Source of the DNA: an uncultured bacterium | Lineage (GTDB): Bacteria > Bacillota > Clostridia > Oscillospirales > Acutalibacteraceae | Length of the DNA: 8,120 nt | Direction of reading: 5' to 3' | Assembly: GCA_905215105.1 (NCBI GenBank) | Contig: CAJMOI010000084.1 | Coordinates: forward strand, 1-8,120 | Shown: in pieces, positions 1 to 5,665 of the stretch | Numbering within the stretch: position 1 is the stretch's first letter | Layout of the letters: each line of letters starts with the position of its first letter | Notes under the pieces: model-generated | The model's database searches: none | Told to the model about the DNA's origin: nothing | The model's input: only the letters and a program-made list of their open reading frames with translations | Position numbers and translations under genes: made by a program

Positions 1-2
1 GT

Positions 3-452
3 CTGTTGGAGGACTGGCTGCCGATTCTGGCGCGGAAAGGAGTTTCTCTGGAAATTCTCCGGGATCGGGGGAACAGCCTGCTGGTTTATTTGTACCGGGA
101 AAGCCGGCTCCGGCGGGATTTGTGCCAGTGTCTGGCCCGGGAGCGGCTCTGCCGGGAGGGCTACCGGTGTGAAAATCCCCGTCAGGCGCTGGAAACGCTG
201 AAAAAACGGCTGTCGGAAAGCGGGGAGTTTCCCCATGAAATCGGCCTGTTTCTGGGATATCCGCCGGAGGACGTAGAGGGTTTTATTGAAAACCGGGGAA
301 AAAACTGCAAGTGTGTGGGCTGCTGGAAGGTGTACGGCGACCCGGAGCAGGCAGTCCGGCAGTTTGCCCGGTTCAAAAAGTGCAGGGAAGTCTATCTGCG
401 GCTGTATCAGGACGGGAAAAAGAGTCTGGATCAGCTGACAGTGGCATCATAA
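3..452 (+). CDS. DUF3793 family protein (5' end cut off by window)
   Basis: The reading frame is open to the left edge, so the N-terminus is missing. The TTG at position 6 has no SD site and is probably internal; family members are usually longer, by about 40 residues. Counting from position 6, the most diagnostic stretch is FPHEIGLFLGYPPEDVEGFI (residues 75-94), then CKCVGCW (101-107) and a basic/aromatic C-terminal part. This is the conserved core of the DUF3793 family, known mainly from clostridia. Its biochemical function is not known to me. The Cys-x-Cys-x-x-Cys-Trp cluster could bind a metal or act in redox chemistry, which is inference. The gene ends in TAA 35 nt before the flavodoxin on the same strand, with no terminator between them, so the two are probably co-transcribed. 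From memory, such genes often lie near flavodoxin and ferrous-iron transport genes. Confidence 0.85.
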   Translation: MLEDWLPILARKGVSLEILRDRGNSLLVYLYRESRLRRDLCQCLARERLCREGYRCENPRQALETLKKRLSESGEFPHEIGLFLGYPPEDVEGFIENRGKNCKCVGCWKVYGDPEQAVRQFARFKKCREVYLRLYQDGKKSLDQLTVAS

Positions 453-487
453 AAGGTATCGATATCTATTATAAAGGAGAGAGTATT

Positions 488-910
488 ATGAGCAAAATTG
501 CAGTGGTTTATTGGAGCGGGACAGGCAATACACAGGCAATGGCGGAGGCTGTGGCCGAAGGGGCTTCTCAGGCCGGAGCAGAGGTCACAGTGTTTGAAGC
601 CGTGGATTTCAGCCCGGAACAGATGGGAGCCTTTGACGCGGTGGCCTTTGGCTGCCCGTCCATGGGTGCGGAACAGCTGGAAGAGAGCGAGTTTGAGCCT
701 ATGTTTACCGAGTGCGAACCCATGCTCTCCGGCAAAAGGATTGCCCTGTTCGGTTCTTATGGCTGGGGCGACGGCGAGTGGATGCGCAATTGGGAACAGA
801 TCTGCACCGCTGATGGCGCCGTGCTGGCCTGTGACAGTGTCATCTGCAACGAAGCCCCCGACGAGGACGGGGTGGAAGCCTGCAAAATGCTGGGCAAAGC
901 GCTGGTATAA
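488..910 (+). CDS. Flavodoxin (short-chain, clostridial type)
   Basis: This 140-aa protein is a small soluble FMN-binding electron carrier that can substitute for ferredoxin in cytoplasmic redox reactions. The phosphate-binding loop SGTGNT is at residues 10-15, directly after the first beta strand (IAVVYW). A second FMN loop, GCPSMG (55-60), is followed by the acidic motif LEESEFEP (64-71). The third, FGSYGWGDG (88-96), carries Trp93, which should stack on the isoalloxazine ring. These motifs and the length closely match the classical short flavodoxins of Clostridium. The ATG at 488 has AAAGGAGA (473-480) upstream with good spacing. An in-frame extension back to 311 exists but overlaps the DUF3793 gene and lacks an SD site. 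No convincing terminator follows; the next gene has its own promoter. Acidic residues dominate the C-terminal half, as is usual for flavodoxins. Confidence 0.95.
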   Translation: MSKIAVVYWSGTGNTQAMAEAVAEGASQAGAEVTVFEAVDFSPEQMGAFDAVAFGCPSMGAEQLEESEFEPMFTECEPMLSGKRIALFGSYGWGDGEWMRNWEQICTADGAVLACDSVICNEAPDEDGVEACKMLGKALV

Positions 911-945
911 GTTTTTCCGTTGGCAGAAAGGTTTCCGGACATCCG

Positions 946-975
946 TTGCCCCTGTTGTGTTTGGTGTGGTACAAT
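946..975 (+). promoter_or_regulatory. Sigma-A-type extended -10 promoter for the SLOG gene
   Basis: A -10 hexamer TACAAT (970-975) is preceded by TG at 967-968 (extended -10). The -35 candidate is TTGCCC (946-951), with an 18-bp spacer. Transcription would start around 982, about 25 nt before the GTG start codon. The same architecture recurs at the lepA and S10 promoters. Confidence 0.65.
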
Positions 976-1005
976 AGAACCCAAAAGACACGGGAGGTGA
1001 CGGGG

Positions 1006-1584
1006 GTGCGGTTTGAAACCTGCTGCTTTTCCGGACACAGGGTCATTCCCAAGGATGTGCGGGAGCCCCTGCGGGAAGCGCTGGAACGGGAAATCCGGTT
1101 TTTGATAAAATGCGGACTCTATTGCTTCTGTTCCGGCGGAGCAAAGGGATTTGACCTGATGGCGGCTCAAATAGTGCTGGAACTGAAAAAAGAGAATCCC
1201 CGGCTGGAGCTGCGGATGATTCTGCCTTTTTGTGAACAGGCAGAAAGCTGGAGCCCAAAAGAGCAAGAGGAATATTATTCTGTGCTGAAGTTAGCGGATC
1301 GGAAGGAATATGTCTGTGGTGAGAAATATTCCCCCGGCTGTTACCGGAAGCGGAACCAGCGTCTGGTGGATGAAAGCGACTTTTGCCTGTTTTATATGAC
1401 CCGGAAAAAAAGCGGTACCGGTATGACGTTGAAGTATGCCATTCAGCGGAATCGGCTGTTTGAAAATCTGGCAGAAGACCCGCTGATTCTGGAAAGAAAC
1501 CAGTGGGGAGCCGGGGAAACCGCCGGGAATGATCCGGTTTTTTCGGAAAACAACCTGTCAGAAGAGGAAAACACAGGAGACTGA
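1006..1584 (+). CDS. SLOG family protein (DUF1273/YpsA-like)
   Basis: This 192-aa protein has a Rossmann-like SLOG fold. The N-terminal strand and loop CCFSGHR (residues 6-12) and the glycine-rich CSGGAKGFDLMAA (42-54) are the hallmarks of the nucleotide-binding pocket in this superfamily. They are followed by the strand LRMILPF (69-75) and by a later region, DESDFCLFY then SGTGMTLKYA (122-145). The SLOG superfamily includes DprA, lysine-decarboxylase-like LOG proteins and YpsA; DUF1273 members are thought to sense or process nucleotide-like ligands, but no reaction is established here. The last 27 residues are acidic and low-complexity and look like a dispensable tail. The GTG at 1006 is chosen because GGAGG (993-997) lies 8 nt upstream; the in-frame ATG at 946 falls inside the promoter. 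The gene appears monocistronic, with its own promoter and terminator. Confidence 0.85.
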   Translation: MRFETCCFSGHRVIPKDVREPLREALEREIRFLIKCGLYCFCSGGAKGFDLMAAQIVLELKKENPRLELRMILPFCEQAESWSPKEQEEYYSVLKLADRKEYVCGEKYSPGCYRKRNQRLVDESDFCLFYMTRKKSGTGMTLKYAIQRNRLFENLAEDPLILERNQWGAGETAGNDPVFSENNLSEEENTGD

Positions 1585-1605
1585 ACCGGTTTCCCGTGTT
1601 TTTTT
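1568..1605 (+). terminator. Intrinsic terminator overlapping the SLOG stop codon
   Basis: The left arm, 1568-1581, ends one base before the TGA stop (1582-1584). It pairs with 1589-1602 around a 7-nt loop that contains the stop codon. The stem has one A-C mismatch and one G-U wobble. A run of seven T (1599-1605) follows on the 3' side. The lepA promoter -35 begins two bases later. Confidence 0.7.
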
Positions 1606-1606
1606 C

Positions 1607-1636
1607 TTGCCCTTTTCTCCCGGGATATGCTATACT
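1607..1636 (+). promoter_or_regulatory. Extended -10 promoter for lepA
   Basis: TTGCCC (1607-1612), an 18-bp spacer, TG at 1628-1629 and TATACT (1631-1636) form a good sigma-A promoter. The predicted start of transcription is near 1643, giving a 5' leader of about 44 nt before lepA. It sits immediately after the preceding terminator's T-run, so lepA and its downstream partner form an independent unit. Confidence 0.7.
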
Positions 1637-1686
1637 GATTCTGATTATAACGAATTGAATTTACCGGAAAGAACAGGTGATTTGCA

Positions 1687-3495
1687 TTGGCAGTGCCACA
1701 GGATAAAATTCGCAATTTCAGCATTATTGCTCACATTGACCACGGAAAAAGCACGCTGGCAGACCGGATTCTGGAACAGACCCAGGCGGTCGCCCTGCGG
1801 AATATGGAGGACCAGCTGCTGGATAATATGGATTTGGAGCGGGAACGGGGCATTACCATCAAGGCCCACGCCGTGACGCTGGTCTATCGGGCACAGGATG
1901 GGGAGGATTATGTCTTTAACCTCATCGACACTCCCGGCCATGTGGACTTTAACTATGAGGTGTCCCGCTCGCTGGCAGCCTGTGAGGGCGCCGTGCTGGT
2001 AGTGGACGCTTCTCAGGGCATTGAAGCCCAGACGCTGGCTAACACCTATCTGGCAGTGGACGCCGGATTGGAGCTGGTGCCCGTCATCAATAAAATCGAC
2101 CTGCCCAGCGCTGACCCGGACCGGGTAGCCAACGAGGTGGAGGATGTCATCGGAATTCCCGCTCAGGATGCGCCCCGGATTTCCGCAAAACAGGGCATCA
2201 ATATCGATCAGGTCATGGAACGCATTGTGCAGGATGTGCCCGCTCCCACCGGTGACCCGGAGGCTCCCTTGCAGGCGCTGATTTTCGATTCCTATTACGA
2301 TGCCTATAAGGGCGTCATCGTCTATGTCCGCATTAAGGAAGGCTGTGTCCATCCCGGCGACACCATCCGCATGATGGCGGTGGGCAGTGAGTTTACCGTG
2401 GTGGAATGCGGCTATCTTCGGGCTACCTCTCTGGAACCGGCTTCGGAGCTGTCCGCCGGTGAAGTGGGCTATATTGCCGCTTCCATTAAAAATGTCCGGG
2501 AAGCCCGGGTCGGCGATACCGTCACCCTGGCAAGCCGTCCGGCAGCCGAGCCCCTGCCCGGTTACCGTGCCGTACAGCCCATGGTGTTCTGCGGTATTTA
2601 TCCGGCAGACGGCGCTCGCTACAGCGATCTGCGGGACGCACTGGAAAAACTCCAGCTCAATGATGCGGCTCTGACCTTTGAGCCGGAAACCTCCATTGCC
2701 TTGGGCTTTGGTTTCCGCTGCGGTTTTCTGGGGCTGCTCCATATGGAGATTTTACAGGAGCGGTTGGAACGGGAATACAATCTGGATCTGGTCACCACGG
2801 CCCCCAGTGTGGTCTATCACATCACCAAAACCGACGGGGAAATGATTGCCGTGGACAATCCCACCAATTACCCCGACCCGACGCTGATTGCCAAGGCGGA
2901 GGAGCCTATGGCGGAAGCCCATATTTATTCCCCCAGCGAGTATGTGGGCAGTATTATGGAACTGTGTCAGGAGCGCCGCGGCGTTTTCCGGGATATGAAA
3001 TATCTGGATGCAGACCGGGTAGACATCCACTATGAGCTGCCCCTGAACGAGATCATCTATGACTTCTTCGATGCGCTGAAATCCCGCACCCGGGGATATG
3101 CGTCCTTTGACTATGAGCTGATGGGCTATCAGAAATCCAATCTGGTGAAGCTGGATATCATGCTCAACGGCGAAGTGGTGGACGCCCTGTCCTTTATTAT
3201 CCACGCGGACAAGGCCTATGGCCGCGCCCGGAAAATGGCGGAAAAACTGGCGGAGAAGATTCCGCGCCAGCTGTTTGAAGTGCCCATTCAGGCCTGTATC
3301 GGCGGCCGGATTATTGCCCGGGAAACGGTTCGGGCTCTTCGGAAGGACGTTCTGGCCAAGTGCTATGGCGGCGATATTACCCGAAAGAAGAAGCTGCTGG
3401 AAAAGCAGAAAGAAGGCAAGAAGCGGATGCGCCAGCTGGGTACCGTAGAAGTGCCGCAGGAAGCTTTCATGAGCGTTTTGAAGCTGGACGAGTAA
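1687..3495 (+). CDS. lepA: Elongation factor 4 (LepA), ribosome-associated GTPase
   Basis: At 602 aa the protein is the full usual length. It is a translational GTPase related to EF-G that acts on the ribosome (back-translocation or late small-subunit assembly have been proposed) and associates peripherally with the membrane. All GTPase motifs are present: G1 AHIDHGKS (residues 15-22), G2 ERGITI (53-58), G3 DTPGH (81-85), G4 NKID (135-138) and G5 SAK (166-168). The EF-G-like domains II, III and V follow. The LepA-specific C-terminal domain ends in the basic GGDITRKKKLLEKQKEGKKR stretch and the typical tail TVEVPQEAFMSVLKLD. The start is TTG at 1687, supported by AGGTGA (1675-1680) 6 nt upstream and by homology at MAVPQDKIRNFS. 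Many clostridial lepA genes sit beside hemW and hrcA, but here the downstream partner is a HAD hydrolase 38 nt away. Confidence 0.97.
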   Translation: MAVPQDKIRNFSIIAHIDHGKSTLADRILEQTQAVALRNMEDQLLDNMDLERERGITIKAHAVTLVYRAQDGEDYVFNLIDTPGHVDFNYEVSRSLAACEGAVLVVDASQGIEAQTLANTYLAVDAGLELVPVINKIDLPSADPDRVANEVEDVIGIPAQDAPRISAKQGINIDQVMERIVQDVPAPTGDPEAPLQALIFDSYYDAYKGVIVYVRIKEGCVHPGDTIRMMAVGSEFTVVECGYLRATSLEPASELSAGEVGYIAASIKNVREARVGDTVTLASRPAAEPLPGYRAVQPMVFCGIYPADGARYSDLRDALEKLQLNDAALTFEPETSIALGFGFRCGFLGLLHMEILQERLEREYNLDLVTTAPSVVYHITKTDGEMIAVDNPTNYPDPTLIAKAEEPMAEAHIYSPSEYVGSIMELCQERRGVFRDMKYLDADRVDIHYELPLNEIIYDFFDALKSRTRGYASFDYELMGYQKSNLVKLDIMLNGEVVDALSFIIHADKAYGRARKMAEKLAEKIPRQLFEVPIQACIGGRIIARETVRALRKDVLAKCYGGDITRKKKLLEKQKEGKKRMRQLGTVEVPQEAFMSVLKLDE

Positions 3496-3518
3496 GGCAA
3501 ATGCCGGAATGATTGCAG

Positions 3519-3525
3519 AAAGGAG
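3519..3525 (+). promoter_or_regulatory. SD site that fixes the HAD hydrolase start
   Basis: AAAGGAG lies 8 nt before the ATG at 3534. A longer in-frame reading from TTG at 3513 would put this SD inside the coding region, so the ATG is preferred. Confidence 0.8.
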
Positions 3526-3533
3526 TTTTTTCC

Positions 3534-4280
3534 ATGAAAGTCCCCATGCAGTATGATTGTTATGCCTTTGATTTTTACGGAACGCTGGTGGATATCCACA
3601 CAGAAGAAAGCGCCCCCTTTTTATGGGAAAAGCTCAGCTTGTTTTATGGATATTACGGAGCCCTGTATACACCGGAAGAGCTGCGCCGGACTTATGAACA
3701 GCTGGTGCGCAGCAAAGAAGCGGCGCTGAAAGTGGATTTGGAGAAAAGTCCCCGTTATACCCATGAAGCCAGCCCGGAAATCGACCAGAAGCAGGTGTTT
3801 CTGGAGCTTTTCCGGAACAAAGGCGCAGAAGCGGACGAAACGCTGGCGATCCATGCAGGACAGTTTTTCCGGGTATTGGCCACGGACCGGCTGCAGCTGT
3901 ATCCCGGTACGCGGGAAATGCTGGAAGGTCTTCGGAAAGCGGGCAAAAAATGCTATCTGCTCTCCAACGCCCAGCGGATTTTTACGGAATACGAGATGCA
4001 TGTGCTGGACATTGCTCGATGGTTTGACGGAATTCTGATTTCCTCCGATTATGGAACCCGCAAGCCAGACCGGCGGTTTTTCGATATTCTGTTGGAACGG
4101 TATCAGCTGGACCCGAAAAAGACGCTGTTTCTGGGCAATGATTCCACCACGGACATTGCCGGAGCCAGAACCGTTGGAATGCCTACCTGTTATGTACATT
4201 CCAACATTTCTCCAGAGGGGGATTGCCCTGCTGTTTCGGAGTACTGTGACATGGCGTTTACCGGCTGGGAATTGCCATAA
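3534..4280 (+). CDS. HAD-superfamily hydrolase (subfamily IA-like)
   Basis: A 248-aa cytoplasmic enzyme of the haloacid dehalogenase superfamily. Motif I is FDFYGTLVD with the predicted nucleophile Asp13. Motif II is LLSNAQ with Ser144. Motif III is Lys177 in GTRKPDRRFFD. Motif IV is GNDSTTD with Asp203 and Asp207. The region between motif I and motif II (about residues 22-120) is a helical cap typical of HAD-IA enzymes. The residue two places after the nucleophile is Tyr15, where phosphatases normally have the catalytic acid/base Asp; tyrosine at this place is known from L-2-haloacid dehalogenases. Motif IV, however, looks phosphatase-like. The substrate cannot be assigned; YjjG-type nucleotidase or dehalogenase-like relatives are possible. 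The gene is 38 nt downstream of lepA with no terminator between, so the two are probably co-transcribed. Confidence 0.85.
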   Translation: MKVPMQYDCYAFDFYGTLVDIHTEESAPFLWEKLSLFYGYYGALYTPEELRRTYEQLVRSKEAALKVDLEKSPRYTHEASPEIDQKQVFLELFRNKGAEADETLAIHAGQFFRVLATDRLQLYPGTREMLEGLRKAGKKCYLLSNAQRIFTEYEMHVLDIARWFDGILISSDYGTRKPDRRFFDILLERYQLDPKKTLFLGNDSTTDIAGARTVGMPTCYVHSNISPEGDCPAVSEYCDMAFTGWELP

Positions 4281-4290
4281 ATAAGATAGG

Positions 4291-4327
4291 AAAAAGCCCG
4301 CCTGATGGAAAATCAGGCGGGCCTTTT
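4291..4327. terminator. Bidirectional intrinsic terminator between convergent genes
   Basis: A perfect 11-bp stem (GCCCGCCTGAT at 4296-4306 with its complement at 4312-4322) encloses a GGAAA loop. TTTT follows on the plus strand (4324-4327), and the AAAAA at 4291-4295 gives a U-run on the minus strand. It can end both the lepA-HAD transcript and the convergent lipoprotein transcript. Confidence 0.9.
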
Positions 4328-4354
4328 GGCAATTGGCGATTCAGATAAGGGGGA

Positions 4355-4987
4355 TCATGAATCGCTTTCGGTTTTCTGCAATGCTTCATATTCTTTCAGC
4401 AGCGTGGCAAGGCCGACACCGTTGTGCTGGAATTCGTTTTTTTCACGATAGACAGCGATTGCATGACCATCCTGAGTGATGGTATAACAGCCGGTGTCGC
4501 TGATGGTTACCCGAAGAAGATCGTTACTGTCCTGACGGCTGTCAGCGCAATTCTTCATAGGAGCGACAAACAGATCACCTTTCTTTAATTCCGGAAGCAG
4601 TCCCCGGAACATGGTATTGTTGAAGAGGACAACCTCCTGTCCGTCTTCATAACGGCCGTTGGGGTCGTGAAGGATTTTGATTGGAATCCGAAAAGCATCC
4701 TTATCGCCGTATGCCTTTTCAACGGTTTCTTCCTCTCCGGTGACCTGTGCATAGACCGGAAGCCAGCCCTGTTCCATAACGGCCTCTACAGTCGTATCTA
4801 CCGTGGAGGGGCTTCCGCCGGAATTGGAGGGGGTGAACTCTTCCTGAAGCTTTGCGGCTTCCTCAGCGGAAAGTGGAGCTGGATCAGCGGAAATGGCCGG
4901 AGGATTGGTGGGAGCGGACTGGCAGGCGGAGAAGAGGCAGGCAATTGCCAGTATACAGGCGGAAAGAATGGAAAATCTGCGTTTCAC
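4355..4987 (-). CDS. Putative lipoprotein of unknown function
   Basis: A 210-aa exported protein. The N-terminus has a basic n-region (MKRR), a hydrophobic core (about residues 8-20) and a lipobox-like end, LFSAC, with the modifiable Cys22. Phe at -3 is slightly unusual for a lipobox. A Pro/Ala/Ser-rich linker follows (residues 23-65). The rest (about 67-205) looks globular and mostly beta, with a segment around residues 98-143 (FRIPIKILHDPNGRYEDGQE onward) that reads like a small beta-barrel, then a helical C-terminus. I do not recognise the family. It should be anchored to the outer face of the membrane. The GTG at 4987 is chosen because GAGGTGA (4999-4993, minus strand) is correctly spaced from it; the GTG three codons upstream lies inside that SD. 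The gene is convergent with the HAD gene and divergent from the S10 operon. Confidence 0.75.
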   Translation of the reverse strand: MKRRFSILSACILAIACLFSACQSAPTNPPAISADPAPLSAEEAAKLQEEFTPSNSGGSPSTVDTTVEAVMEQGWLPVYAQVTGEEETVEKAYGDKDAFRIPIKILHDPNGRYEDGQEVVLFNNTMFRGLLPELKKGDLFVAPMKNCADSRQDSNDLLRVTISDTGCYTITQDGHAIAVYREKNEFQHNGVGLATLLKEYEALQKTESDS

Positions 4988-5006
4988 AGGAATCACCTCT
5001 CTGATT

Positions 5007-5039
5007 TTAAAAATAGACGAATCCCTCTCTGAATGCCAT
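5007..5039 (-). CDS. Possible 10-residue leader peptide upstream of the lipoprotein
   Basis: On the minus strand an ATG at 5039 opens MAFREGFVYF and ends in TAA. It is preceded by AAGGAG (5051-5046) with a 6-nt gap, a strong SD. The stop lies 19 nt before the lipoprotein GTG. No conserved role is known to me; a translated leader that tunes lipoprotein expression, or a chance ORF, are both possible. Confidence 0.3.
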   Translation of the reverse strand: MAFREGFVYF

Positions 5040-5287
5040 CGGAATCTCCTTCTTTCTAAAAATATGTCAACAGATATTACGATTTGATTTATGAATATAC
5101 TTTATACAATTGAAATAGTACGTTTCTCGTAAATTCAAGAAAAGAAACACCCGGGTGAGTGTCTGTCAGAAATGTGCGATACGGGCCGGAGTTATGGGAA
5201 AAATCGGCAAACTCGCACAAAAGAACGCTTGTAGCATATTGTACAAAAAAAACAAAAATATTTCTTGCAAAAAAGAGAATAAATTAC
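5040..5287. other. AT-rich intergenic region between divergent units
   Basis: No gene is supported here. The left part (5040-5130) is AT-rich and should hold the lipoprotein promoter on the minus strand, but no well-spaced pair was found: TTGACA at 5070-5065 lacks a matching -10. CACCCGGGTG at 5148-5157 is a perfect 10-bp palindrome. The arms TGTGCGA (5173-5179) and TCGCACA (5213-5219) enclose a second pair, GCCG (5185-5188) and CGGC (5205-5208). A-rich tracts at 5244-5260 and 5269-5283 lie just upstream of the S10 promoter. Short open frames through this stretch have no SD site. Confidence 0.6.
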
Positions 5288-5316
5288 TTGCCTTTTGGGG
5301 GAGAGTGTGCTATAAT
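5288..5316 (+). promoter_or_regulatory. Strong promoter of the S10 ribosomal protein operon
   Basis: TTGCCT (5288-5293), a 17-bp spacer, TG at 5308-5309 and a consensus TATAAT (5311-5316). The upstream A/T-rich stretch (about 5263-5283) is placed like an UP element. Transcription should begin near 5322, leaving a leader of about 340 nt before rpsJ. Confidence 0.88.
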
Positions 5317-5361
5317 AACCGAGCAAGACTGCGACACGATATGCGATGAAGCGGGAGGTTG

Positions 5362-5382
5362 CGGCTGGTTCAGCCGGTTTTT
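5362..5382 (+). terminator. Terminator-like hairpin early in the S10 leader
   Basis: A 6-bp perfect GC-rich stem with a 3-nt loop, followed by GTTTTT. It lies about 40 nt after the predicted transcription start, so it could only be a conditional terminator or pause site. The 3' arm can alternatively pair with AAACCGG at 5404-5410. Confidence 0.4.
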
Positions 5383-5553
5383 CCGTGGAGTATGTCCGAT
5401 TTTAAACCGGGCGACAAGAATATGAGAGGTACGAGGTCACGCGCTTTTGGCCTGTTACTCACCAGGGGTGCGCCATGCCGGGATCTCCGGCGCCGGAACA
5501 CCGGCTTGGGATATGATCTGACGGCTTCTCAGACGTTTTTTATTTGTCCACAC

Positions 5554-5584
5554 CCGGATTCTGTTAAAACTGAATCCGGTTTTT
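5554..5584 (+). terminator. Terminator-like hairpin late in the S10 leader
   Basis: An 8-bp perfect stem (CCGGATTC with GAATCCGG), possibly extended inside by a GT/AC pair around a TAAA loop, is followed by TTTTT (5580-5584). It lies upstream of rpsJ within the same transcript, so it fits an attenuator better than a constitutive terminator. Confidence 0.55.
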
Positions 5585-5650
5585 AAATGTCAGGGCGTGA
5601 AACACCCGGCAAGGTGTGAAAAATAAAGGCGCCGCCCGCCAACTACTTTC

Positions 5651-5657
5651 AAGGAGG
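5651..5657 (+). promoter_or_regulatory. SD site that fixes the rpsJ start
   Basis: AAGGAGG is 8 nt before GTG at 5666 but only 2 nt before the in-frame ATG at 5660. The GTG is therefore the likely start, which also matches the usual MAVKEKIRI N-terminus of S10. Confidence 0.85.
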
Positions 5658-5665
5658 CGATGATA

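Larger units (their letters stand above)
5322..5650 (+). ncRNA. Structured 5' leader of the S10 operon (candidate attenuator)
   Basis: This stretch of about 330 nt has no supported ORF but many hairpins. In order: CGGCTG-GTT-CAGCCG (5362-5376) followed by five T; two adjacent GCCGG/CCGGC hairpins (5477-5491 and 5492-5505); TCTGA/TCAGA (5517-5533) followed by a T-run; CCGGATTC/GAATCCGG (5554-5579) followed by five T; and a small ACACC/GGTGT hairpin near 5602-5617. AAACCGG (5404-5410) can pair with CCGGTTT at 5374-5380 or at 5576-5582, both of which lie in terminator-like hairpins. In gamma-proteobacteria L4 controls the S10 operon through its leader. An equivalent here is inference. Confidence 0.55.

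Noticed and set aside
311..487. N-terminal extension of flavodoxin to the ATG at 311
   Set aside because: It overlaps the DUF3793 coding region, has no SD, and the protein from 488 already matches full-length flavodoxins.
1645..2742. 365-aa open frame on the minus strand opposite lepA
   Set aside because: It lies wholly antisense to a clear lepA gene, shows no recognisable domain, and arises from codon bias in the opposite strand.
4667..5032. 121-aa plus-strand open frame opposite the lipoprotein gene
   Set aside because: The minus-strand frame has a signal peptide, lipobox and SD, while this frame is glycine-rich filler without a start signal.
5065..5070. Perfect TTGACA on the minus strand as the lipoprotein -35
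   Set aside because: At 17 nt spacing the expected -10 position reads AGATTC, inside the SD region of the leader ORF, so it does not form a promoter.
5173..5219. tRNA or riboswitch at the nested inverted repeat
   Set aside because: There is no cloverleaf, no conserved T-loop, and no known riboswitch core that I can recognise.
5159..5425. 88-aa plus-strand open frame upstream of rpsJ
   Set aside because: It has no SD site, runs through the S10 promoter and its leader hairpin, and has no protein-like family signature.
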